Below, piece after piece: positions 1 through 5,034 of a stretch of DNA of 5,034 bases. The stretch is from contig JBFLVQ010000680.1 in the NCBI GenBank assembly GCA_040758525.1, positions 1-5,034 of the forward strand. The letters are read 5' to 3'. The position numbers and the translations under genes were made by a program. The stretch is from JBFLVQ01 sp040758525 (lineage in GTDB: Bacteria; Acidobacteriota; Blastocatellia; Chloracidobacteriales; JADJPF01). The notes below the pieces were generated by a model that searched no databases, was not told where the DNA came from, and saw only the letters and a list, made by a program, of their open reading frames with translations. Numbering within the stretch: the stretch's first letter is position 1; every line of letters starts with the position of its first letter.

Positions 1-138
1 AACGAATTGGGAATTAAGCTTCAAAAGTAGAGGAAATTATGAAATCGATTACAGAAATCGAAGTAGGAGATGCATGATAAAATTTCGCCTGTTGGTGTAG
101 CGGAAATGCGAACTGTTCTTGGAATAGGATATACGAAG

Positions 139-150
139 CGATTAGAATGG
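139..150 (+). repeat. 12-base direct repeat, copy 1 (CGATTAGAATGG)
   Basis: The exact 12-mer CGATTAGAATGG lies 33 bases before the DUF47 start and occurs again at 1918-1929, before the gene for the 128-residue protein. Both copies are in the same orientation in upstream non-coding DNA. A shared regulator site is conceivable. However, one repeated 12-mer somewhere in 5 kb is not rare by chance, so support is weak. Confidence 0.25.
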
Positions 151-165
151 CCAACTACTCTTGAT

Positions 166-174
166 AAAGGAAGG
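166..174 (+). promoter_or_regulatory. Shine-Dalgarno site fixing the DUF47 start at 184
   Basis: AAAGGAAGG ends 9 bases before the ATG at 184. This is a strong, well-spaced ribosome binding site. It supports starting the protein at MSPFLPRED rather than at the in-frame ATG at 70, where the GGAG is directly adjacent to or overlapping the start codon and cannot serve it. Confidence 0.8.
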
Positions 175-183
175 ACTACAAAG

Positions 184-798
184 ATGAGCCCTTTTTTGCC
201 TAGGGAAGATGACTATTTCGCATTGTTGCGTGAACTCGCCAAGGGGGTGCGCGAGGCAACCGAGTTACTTCCGCTCTTCCTGCAAAAACATGACGAGCGT
301 GCCCATTATGCCGAGGACATTAAGGCTATCGAGCATCGTTGCGATGATATACTGAATAAGATTGTTACCAAGCTTAGCGCATCATTTATTACTCCACTTG
401 ATCGCGAGGATATTTATGCTCTTTCCAGCGAGATGGATACGATTGCAGATCGGGTTAATGGGGTTGCACGCCGTTCCTTAATGTATCACATTGAGCAAGC
501 CACACCACAAGCTATCAAGCTCAGTGTAATTCTGATCCGCTCGGTTGTAGAGATCGAACGTGCAATCCCGTTGGTAGAGAAGAATAAGAATGTTGGCGTG
601 CACTGCTCCGAGATTCGGCGACTAGAGAAAGAAGGAGATAGCGTCTATGCAGCAGCAATTTCAGAGTTGTTTACCAACCCTTCTGATCCACTTTATGTAA
701 TCAAGTGGCATTCGCTTTATGAGACGCTGGAAGATAGTATTGACCACTGTAAGACTGTGGCAGCATTACTCGAATCGGTTATTCTCAAACATTCTTGA
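184..798 (+). CDS. DUF47 / PhoU-like phosphate transport accessory protein
   Basis: This 204-residue cytoplasmic protein belongs to the DUF47 (TIGR00153-type) branch of the PhoU-like helical family. The start is chosen because MSPFLPREDDYFALLREL matches the usual beginning of the family, the length fits, and a strong ribosome site precedes it. The sequence is helical throughout and carries PhoU-type acidic pairs spaced ExxxD: E50/D54, E148/D152, and E180/D184 or E183/D187. It also has the PLDREDIYAL segment at 71-80. In PhoU proteins such acidic motifs bind metal ions. DUF47 genes commonly sit immediately before pit genes, as here with a 35-base gap, and are thought to modulate or assist the permease. 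The exact molecular role is not established. I see no truncation or missing motif. Family assignment is secure; the function as a Pit partner is inferred from context. Confidence 0.92.
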   Translation: MSPFLPREDDYFALLRELAKGVREATELLPLFLQKHDERAHYAEDIKAIEHRCDDILNKIVTKLSASFITPLDREDIYALSSEMDTIADRVNGVARRSLMYHIEQATPQAIKLSVILIRSVVEIERAIPLVEKNKNVGVHCSEIRRLEKEGDSVYAAAISELFTNPSDPLYVIKWHSLYETLEDSIDHCKTVAALLESVILKHS

Positions 799-833
799 AC
801 TGAATTTCAAACAAATGGACTGCTGAGGTTGCT

Positions 834-1832
834 GTGTCATCAATTGCACTCTTTGCTATATTGATAATCATCATTGCGCTTGTCTTCGATTACATCAATG
901 GATTCCATGACGCCGCCAACTCAATTGCAACAGTTGTCTCCACACGTGTACTGTCACCAGTACGAGCTGTGGCATTGGCAGCTTTTTTCAACTTCATTGC
1001 TGCCTTTGCCATGGATGTTCATGTTGCCAAGACAATCGGTAATGGATTGATCAAGCTCAATGCCGTCGATTCTTGGGTCATTTTCAGCGGACTTTTGGGT
1101 GCAATATTGTGGAATCTACTCACATGGTACTGGGGTCTGCCTACAAGCAGTTCGCACGCTCTTATAGGTGGTTATGCTGGTGCTGCTGTGGCAAAAGCAG
1201 GTCTCAACGTGATCCTTATTGAAGGATGGACCAAGACGCTGGTGGCGATTGTGCTCTCACCGCTGATTGGATTATTTCTTGGGCTCGTGTTGATGACAGC
1301 GATCTTTTGGATCTTTCATCGTACACCCATTTATAAGGTTGATAAGTATTTCCGCAGTCTGCAGATCGTTTCCGCCTCCCTCTACTCATTAGCACATGGC
1401 ACCAACGATGCGCAAAAAACTATGGGAATTATTACTGGCGTCTTGATCACTTCAGGTTATCTAACCAGCTTTGATGAGATGCCTTTCTGGGTAGTGCTTA
1501 TTTGCCATGCAGCCATGGGCCTGGGAACACTTTCAGGAGGCTGGCGTATCATTAAAACCATGGGCAGCAAGATTACCCGACTCAAACCGGTAGGTGGCTT
1601 TGCTGCCGAGACTGCTGGTGCGATTACAATTCTCACTGCCTCACGCTTAGGTATCCCAGTCAGTACCACACACACAATTACTGGTGCCATCGTTGGAGTT
1701 GGTTCATTGCGTCGCCTCTCGGCAGTACGCTGGGGAGTAGCGGGCCGTATTGTATGGGCTTGGCTGCTCACAATTCCAGCAGCATTCTCAGTTGCTGCGC
1801 TCTGCTACTACCTTACACTACCACTGCACTAA
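834..1832 (+). CDS. pit: PiT-family inorganic phosphate permease
   Basis: This 332-residue integral membrane protein of the PiT family (Pit/PitA type) should import phosphate, probably as a metal-phosphate complex with H+ symport as in bacterial Pit; ion coupling cannot be read from sequence. The two inverted family signatures are intact: GFHDAANSIATVVSTRVLSP at 23-42 near the N terminus and AHGTNDAQKTMGIITG at 187-202 in the second half. The paired GLPTSSSHALIGG (101-113) and GIPVSTTHTITGA (273-285) motifs are also present, as expected for the family's internal duplication. Many hydrophobic segments span the whole protein, and there is no large soluble loop, which is typical of the short bacterial form. 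The start is GTG at 834, with GAGG at 825-828 five bases upstream; the nearby ATG at 815 is out of frame and soon stops. It is co-directional with the DUF47 gene and probably co-transcribed. I see no clear terminator after it. Confidence 0.95.
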   Translation: MSSIALFAILIIIIALVFDYINGFHDAANSIATVVSTRVLSPVRAVALAAFFNFIAAFAMDVHVAKTIGNGLIKLNAVDSWVIFSGLLGAILWNLLTWYWGLPTSSSHALIGGYAGAAVAKAGLNVILIEGWTKTLVAIVLSPLIGLFLGLVLMTAIFWIFHRTPIYKVDKYFRSLQIVSASLYSLAHGTNDAQKTMGIITGVLITSGYLTSFDEMPFWVVLICHAAMGLGTLSGGWRIIKTMGSKITRLKPVGGFAAETAGAITILTASRLGIPVSTTHTITGAIVGVGSLRRLSAVRWGVAGRIVWAWLLTIPAAFSVAALCYYLTLPLH

Positions 1833-1917
1833 ATTGGCTCGGTTGGTTTATCCAGTTAATCATAACGAAGAAGCTTTTCTCTTTGCGCTCAGCAACGAAA
1901 AACCCCTCTTCAAACAT

Positions 1918-1929
1918 CGATTAGAATGG
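1918..1929 (+). repeat. 12-base direct repeat, copy 2 (CGATTAGAATGG)
   Basis: This is the second exact copy of the 12-mer found at 139-150. It lies 106 bases before the start of the 128-residue protein, in the intergenic stretch after the phosphate permease gene. The bases flanking the two copies differ, so this is not part of a longer duplicated segment. Confidence 0.25.
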
Positions 1930-1955
1930 GTGATGCGCTCGCAAAAGCATGGTTA

Positions 1956-1984
1956 TAGACGATACCAGACTGCCTGTGTATATG
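1956..1984 (+). promoter_or_regulatory. Weak candidate promoter for the 128-residue protein gene
   Basis: TAGACG (1956-1961) and TATATG (1979-1984) are separated by 17 bases and resemble sigma70-type -35 and -10 boxes imperfectly (about four and five of six matches). Transcription from here would give a leader of roughly 45 bases ending in the ribosome site at 2023-2030. The rest of the 1833-2035 stretch shows no gene, no clear terminator and no RNA element that I can recognise. Confidence 0.25.
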
Positions 1985-2035
1985 GCATGCGTTACTCAGT
2001 AGCGGCGAACGCGGCTCGAAGTAAGAGGAGTATTT

Positions 2036-2422
2036 ATGGCAAAAGCATTGGTACATTTTGCAGACGTGAAGTTAGCACCGATACCGATTGTGGTACCGGA
2101 TCAGATGGTAAGTAGCGAGCCTCAGTTACGCGATTATCTATTTACTTGGGTGACGGAACTGAAAGATAAAATGAGCCAAGTCCGCTGTATCTGGTATCTA
2201 GATCAAGAAGAGGGGTTGCGGGCTTATTTTCCTACCGCGAGCAAGCTAGAATGCCGCACCTATAGTGAGGATGAGATGATCACGGCCAGCCTTGATCCAA
2301 AATATTCGAGTCTACTGGCAGCAGGTCGTCAACTACAGATGCTTGAAGAAGCTCCCGGTGAACCGCGTACACGTCGTAGTCTCGCGGAATTACGCGTGGT
2401 TGGCCTTAACGATTATGAATAG
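2036..2422 (+). CDS. Unrecognised 128-residue soluble protein
   Basis: I do not recognise this family. The reading frame is credible as a gene: ATG at 2036 is preceded by AAGAGGAG at 2023-2030 with 5-base spacing, and it ends with TAG ten bases before the stop of the convergent ATPase gene. The protein has no signal peptide and no membrane segment, so it is probably cytoplasmic. A hydrophobic, proline-bearing start (LAPIPIVVP, 13-21) is followed by a likely helix (28-48), an aromatic stretch around CIWYLDQEEG (51-60) and LRAYFP (61-66), an acidic patch near 76-80, and a charged tail with EPRTRRSLAELR (109-120). Alternating strand-helix character suggests a small single alpha/beta domain. No catalytic motif is visible, and the neighbours give no clear functional link, since the permease operon and the ATPase are unrelated in role. 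Confidence 0.8.
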   Translation: MAKALVHFADVKLAPIPIVVPDQMVSSEPQLRDYLFTWVTELKDKMSQVRCIWYLDQEEGLRAYFPTASKLECRTYSEDEMITASLDPKYSSLLAAGRQLQMLEEAPGEPRTRRSLAELRVVGLNDYE

Positions 2423-2438
2423 TGCTTATCAGTTAAGG
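2404..2438. repeat. 7-bp inverted repeat bridging two convergent stop codons
   Basis: CCTTAAC (2404-2410) and GTTAAGG (2432-2438) are perfect inverted copies separated by 21 bases. The pair encloses the TAG of the + strand gene and reaches into the last codons of the minus-strand ATPase gene. A smaller competing hairpin, TTATC/GATAA (2426-2430 and 2438-2442), overlaps it. Neither is followed by a T-run on either strand, so a classical intrinsic terminator is not supported, although a role at the convergent ends is possible. Confidence 0.35.
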
Positions 2439-3926
2439 ATAAATTATCACACGGCGATAGGGCTCCTTGCCTTTACTTTCTGAGGCTAGGCCGCTACGTT
2501 CAGCCAATCGATGTTGTAGGCGGCGTATATGTGCTGCGCGTGGTTCCAATTTAACTGGACTGTTCTTTTCTAGCGCGGCCGCGATCGCCGCTTCTGCCTC
2601 CTGTAACGCTTCTGCTTCTTCATCACGATTCAATTCAGAAAACTGCTCACGCAAAAAGGCTGTCATTTGGCTAAGCGTGTTGGAACGGATTACTTCAATG
2701 GGGATCGTACGTGCATTGGCTTCCTGCAACTTCTTGGGATTGCCTTTTGCTTGTGATTTTAAGGTGAGCACTAGATGTGCATTATGAAGTTCATCAGTAA
2801 TCTCGACAGGCACACCAGCCTCGTTGATTGCACGTGCCAGCTTCTCCTGACTAATTGCATAAGGAAAGATTCGCAATGGTCCTTTGCGTAGACGGGTAGG
2901 AGCATTAATTGGTAAGGTTGGAGCAGTGGTACTCTTGGCAACCTCAACTATACCAGTGTCCGTGCGTGTACGCAATTCTGTATCTGGCTCCAAACTCCGT
3001 AAGACTTGATCAACAGCATAAGCTACATCTGGATAGACACGCAGCCGATCCCTTTCGAGAATTTCAATTAAGATATCAAAAGCAGGCGGGGCTTTGCGCT
3101 CCAATACCGTCTTCTGTGTACCACGCCTACGTGCCTCCTCATCACCTAATGTGACAGCCTGCAACCCACCTACTAGATCTGAAAGAGTAGGATTCATCAT
3201 CAGATTAGCCAATGAAGTACCATGCGCGGTACCGATCAACTGCACACCTCGCTCAGCAATCGTGCGCGCTGCTAATGTTTCTGCCTGTGTGCCGATCTCG
3301 TCGATTATGATCACTTCTGGCATATGGTTCTCTACAGCCTCGATCATTACAGCATGCTGAAGTTCTGGTAAAGGCACCTGCATTCGTCTGGCACGTCCAA
3401 TTCCTGCATGGGGGATATCACCATCCCCAGCGATCTCGTTTGAAGTATCAACAACAATGACACGCTTACCTAGATCATCGGCAAGCACGCGTGCTGCTTC
3501 GCGCAACATAGTTGTCTTACCTGTACCTGGCCGACCTAATAACAATAGGCTACGACCAGATTCGATCATATCTCGTATAATGTCTACGGTACCATAAACA
3601 GCTCTACCAACACGGCAAGTGAGACCGATGATCTCGCCACGACGATTTCTAATTGCAGAGATACGGTGTAATGTACGCTCAATACCAGCGCGATTATCCT
3701 TACCAAAAAGCCCAACACGACTAATGATATACTGCAGATCTTCATGATTTATCTGACCATCACTAAGATACTGTGCCGACCCCAAGTAGCGCGCCTCTGG
3801 CCGACGACCTAGATCTAGTACAACCTCAACCAACCCTTCTAACCCACCTATATGCTCAAGTGTTTCTCGTAATTGTCGCGGTAGCACTTCTAGCAGCGCA
3901 GTCAAATTATCAGTAACATTTTTCAT
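2433..3926 (-). CDS. Ycf45/SpoIIIAA-like ATPase with C-terminal R3H domain
   Basis: This 497-residue P-loop ATPase has a nucleic-acid-binding tail. Residues about 10-110 form the family's N-terminal region (LLEVLPRQLRETLEHIGGLE, then GIERTLHRISAIRNRRGEIIGL), which recalls SpoIIIAA and chloroplast Ycf45. The ATPase core follows, with Walker A GRPGTGKTT at 131-139 and Walker B VIIIDE at 205-210. A variable linker precedes a small domain at about 348-415, then an Ala/Glu-rich helix at 433-455. The end is a complete R3H domain: RRLQH carries the Arg-x3-His pair R468/H472, and the protein closes with SKGKEPYRRVIIYP. R3H domains bind single-stranded DNA or RNA; the biological role of this family is not known to me. 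The start is taken at 3926 (MKNVTDNL) because a strong ribosome site lies just before it. The upstream in-frame ATG at 3986 would add 20 residues unlike the family. It is transcribed alone, divergent from the nuclease-like gene. Confidence 0.92.
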   Translation of the reverse strand: MKNVTDNLTALLEVLPRQLRETLEHIGGLEGLVEVVLDLGRRPEARYLGSAQYLSDGQINHEDLQYIISRVGLFGKDNRAGIERTLHRISAIRNRRGEIIGLTCRVGRAVYGTVDIIRDMIESGRSLLLLGRPGTGKTTMLREAARVLADDLGKRVIVVDTSNEIAGDGDIPHAGIGRARRMQVPLPELQHAVMIEAVENHMPEVIIIDEIGTQAETLAARTIAERGVQLIGTAHGTSLANLMMNPTLSDLVGGLQAVTLGDEEARRRGTQKTVLERKAPPAFDILIEILERDRLRVYPDVAYAVDQVLRSLEPDTELRTRTDTGIVEVAKSTTAPTLPINAPTRLRKGPLRIFPYAISQEKLARAINEAGVPVEITDELHNAHLVLTLKSQAKGNPKKLQEANARTIPIEVIRSNTLSQMTAFLREQFSELNRDEEAEALQEAEAAIAAALEKNSPVKLEPRAAHIRRLQHRLAERSGLASESKGKEPYRRVIIYP

Positions 3927-3936
3927 AATGGCCTTA

Positions 3937-3944
3937 TCCTCCTT
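3937..3944 (-). promoter_or_regulatory. Shine-Dalgarno site fixing the ATPase start at 3926
   Basis: On the minus strand AAGGAGGA lies 10 bases before the ATG at 3926-3924. It is a near-perfect match to the anti-Shine-Dalgarno sequence and would lie inside the coding region if the longer start at 3986 were used, which argues for the shorter protein. A 5-bp inverted repeat (AGCAG 3945-3949 with CTGCT 3961-3965) abuts its upstream side. Confidence 0.8.
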
Positions 3945-4025
3945 AGCAGTACAATTGCGGCTGCTGTTACTAATGATACCAATCATTGCCTAGAGGTAGC
4001 CACTATACGAGCGCCTTGGTGATTA

Positions 4026-4055
4026 TTTACATAAAAACAGCGGCCCAGGTATAAT
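4026..4055 (+). promoter_or_regulatory. Near-consensus sigma70-type promoter of the nuclease-like gene
   Basis: TTTACA (4026-4031, five of six consensus bases) and a perfect TATAAT (4050-4055) are separated by 18 bases. Transcription should begin near 4062, giving a leader of about 32 bases before the ATG at 4094. This is the strongest promoter visible in the window. It sits in the divergent region shared with the minus-strand ATPase gene, for which I find only poor promoter matches. Confidence 0.7.
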
Positions 4056-4064
4056 CGCTAACAG

Positions 4065-4084
4065 CTTCAATGCTAACCTTGAAG
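4065..4084 (+). promoter_or_regulatory. Leader hairpin overlapping the nuclease-like gene's ribosome site
   Basis: CTTCAA (4065-4070) and TTGAAG (4079-4084) can form a perfect 6-bp stem with an 8-base loop in the predicted leader RNA. The 3' arm covers the first part of the ribosome binding site AAGGAG (4082-4087). The hairpin could therefore dampen translation, perhaps depending on temperature or a bound factor. The stem is short and AT-rich, so it may be only a chance pairing. Confidence 0.35.
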
Positions 4085-4093
4085 GAGCAAGCC

Positions 4094-5034
4094 ATGCGCA
4101 TTATCATAGCAACGATCCTAACATTCAGCCTGATGGTTGTCGCTGTACAGGCACAACGGCGGCGTGGCAAAGCGCGCGCTGCTGCAAAAGAAGCGACTAC
4201 TACACCAGTCGTATCCACACCAATAATAACTGCGCCAAACGCTGCTACTATCGTGACACGTGTGATAAGTGGCGATCTATTAGAATTGCAATCCGGAGAA
4301 TTAGTGCGGCTAATGGGTGCAGATGCCCCAGTAATGCCTGCACCAGCTAAACCTGGCCAAGAGCCCTGGGCCAGCGAAGCGCGCCATTTTATCGAAGGAT
4401 TAGTATTAGATAAAGAGATTAAGATTGATGGATTGGGTTTAACAACCGATGAGTATGGACGTCGTATTGGTCTAGTCTATATTGACAATACTTGGGTAGA
4501 TTATGAGTTGGTCCGACTTGGGTTGGCCATGGTTCAACAGAATCCCTATTTAAAAAACAGTTTTAAGCAGCAACTTCTTGATGCGCAAAGGGAGGCGCGT
4601 GCCAGTTATCGTGGTATATGGAATTCTAGCAAGCCGCTTGAACAGTCGCCGCGTGATTTTCGCGCCGCCAATGGACTACCAGAAGGCGACGATACCATTG
4701 CAGATGCTTGGAAGCGGACCGCCACACCTAAAGCTCCTGCTAGCAAGGAAGAGCTGATCAATTCAGCGGCATCCACCCCTGAACTGCAGTCGGCCAGTCA
4801 GGTAATTGAAGCGATTGTTGAGATTCAAACTCGCTTAGGTAAGGGAGTAAAAAGCGCTGAATTAGGTCGGCTAGTGGCAACTGCCAATGAACAGTTCACA
4901 TCCTTCAAAAATAGTAGCCCTCCTCCTGATCGTATACTGGTACGTGATTTTAATGATGCCCTTGATGCTTATAGACTCGCCCTTGATGCTCTAAAACGTA
5001 AAGAGACGGCTGCTACGGCAGATTCGCCACAGTA
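4094..5034 (+). CDS. Secreted SNase-like (thermonuclease-fold) protein, 3' end cut off
   Basis: The frame is open for 313 residues to the window edge, so the C terminus is missing. ATG at 4094 has AAGGAG (4082-4087) six bases upstream. A signal peptide is clear: Met-Arg, a hydrophobic run to about residue 18, and a likely signal peptidase I cut after VQA (18-20). A basic, Ala/Thr/Pro-rich linker follows to about 50. Residues about 53-177 match the staphylococcal nuclease (SNase) domain: VISGDLLEL, ELVRLMGADAP, DEYGRRIGLVYI, VDYELVRLGLAMV and a final helix ending SYRGIWN. Relative to staphylococcal nuclease, Asp21 corresponds to D61, Arg35 to R72, Asp40 to D77 and Arg87 to R123, but catalytic Glu43 aligns with V80. 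Normal members hydrolyse DNA and RNA with calcium; activity here is doubtful. From about 205 a polar, helical tail with no domain I recognise begins. It probably acts outside the cytoplasmic membrane. Confidence 0.88.
   Translation, partial: MRIIIATILTFSLMVVAVQAQRRRGKARAAAKEATTTPVVSTPIITAPNAATIVTRVISGDLLELQSGELVRLMGADAPVMPAPAKPGQEPWASEARHFIEGLVLDKEIKIDGLGLTTDEYGRRIGLVYIDNTWVDYELVRLGLAMVQQNPYLKNSFKQQLLDAQREARASYRGIWNSSKPLEQSPRDFRAANGLPEGDDTIADAWKRTATPKAPASKEELINSAASTPELQSASQVIEAIVEIQTRLGKGVKSAELGRLVATANEQFTSFKNSSPPPDRILVRDFNDALDAYRLALDALKRKETAATADSPQ

Larger units (their letters stand above)
1..183 (+). other. Leader region with possible tail of an upstream gene
   Basis: No complete gene is convincing here. 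One frame is open from base 1 to a TAG at 28-30 (NELGIKLQK), which could be the last residues of an upstream gene. Another frame reads ASKVEEIMKSITEIEVGDA and ends with TGA at 75-77; its internal ATG at 39 has an AGAGGAAA-like site just before it, so a 12-residue leader peptide is possible. The frame of the DUF47 gene is also open back to an ATG at 70, but those 38 extra codons do not resemble the family. I found no convincing -35/-10 pair, so the downstream operon may be read through from the left. Confidence 0.3.

Noticed and set aside
70..183. 38-codon N-terminal extension of the DUF47 protein from the ATG at 70
   Set aside because: The extension does not resemble the family, the GGAG before it is too close to the start codon, and the ATG at 184 has a strong, well-placed ribosome site and the expected N-terminal sequence.
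795..810. TTGAA/TTCAA hairpin between the DUF47 and permease genes
   Set aside because: The stem is only 5 bp and AT-rich, without a T-run; the 35-base spacing and the known pairing of these genes favour one transcript.
1869..1882. GAAGAAGCTTTTCTC near-palindrome as a terminator after the phosphate permease gene
   Set aside because: It is an AT-rich palindrome around a HindIII-like core with no loop and no following T-run, so a stable terminator hairpin is not supported.
1750..2115. + strand open frame of 121 residues bridging the permease end and the 128-residue gene
   Set aside because: It starts inside the permease gene in another frame, runs into the better-supported gene at 2036, and has a Cys/Arg/Tyr-rich composition with no ribosome site.
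3927..3986. 20-residue N-terminal extension of the R3H ATPase from the ATG at 3986
   Set aside because: The strong AAGGAGGA site would lie inside the coding region, and the added residues (MIGIISNSSRNCTAKEDKAI) do not resemble the usual family start.
4002..4030. Minus-strand promoter for the R3H ATPase (TATAGT at 4007-4002)
   Set aside because: The -10-like box is fair, but the sequence 17-18 bases upstream (GTAAAT or TGTAAA) is a poor -35, so it cannot be called with confidence.
4027..4218. Minus-strand open frame of 63 residues
   Set aside because: It is a shadow of the signal peptide and linker of the secreted nuclease-like gene, covers that gene's promoter, and its protein is a low-complexity Ala/Arg/Cys mix.

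Overview
This 5-kb window reads as ordinary bacterial chromosome: moderate GC, dense genes, good Shine-Dalgarno sites, and no sign of a mobile element, CRISPR array, tRNA or rRNA. The best taxonomic hint is a full-length Ycf45-like ATPase with a C-terminal R3H domain, a family I associate with Cyanobacteria and Chloroflexota. Next to a DUF47/Pit phosphate pair and an exported nuclease-like protein, I would guess Chloroflexota. This is an inference from gene content, not a phylogenetic result.

Left part (1-1832, + strand): a leader of about 180 bases with no clear complete gene is followed by two genes 35 bases apart. The first encodes a PhoU-like DUF47 protein. The second encodes a PiT-family inorganic phosphate permease with a GTG start. 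They very probably form a phosphate-uptake operon in which the DUF47 protein is the cytoplasmic partner or regulator of the permease.

Middle (1833-3926): a 203-base intergenic stretch leads to a 128-residue soluble protein on the + strand that I do not recognise. It converges, with a 10-base gap, on a minus-strand gene for a 497-residue ATPase. That ATPase has an N-terminal SpoIIIAA/Ycf45-like region, Walker A and B motifs and an R3H single-strand nucleic-acid-binding domain at its C terminus. A 7-bp inverted repeat bridges the two stop codons.

Right part (3927-5034): a 167-base divergent region carries a near-consensus sigma70-type promoter. It drives a secreted staphylococcal-nuclease (SNase)-like protein that runs off the right end. 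In this protein the residue aligned with the catalytic glutamate of SNase is valine, while the other key residues are kept. Its short leader can form a hairpin covering part of the ribosome binding site.

I see no clear evidence of an undescribed multi-gene system. The items most worth a second look are the altered nuclease active site, its leader hairpin, the uncharacterised R3H ATPase and the unknown 128-residue protein.
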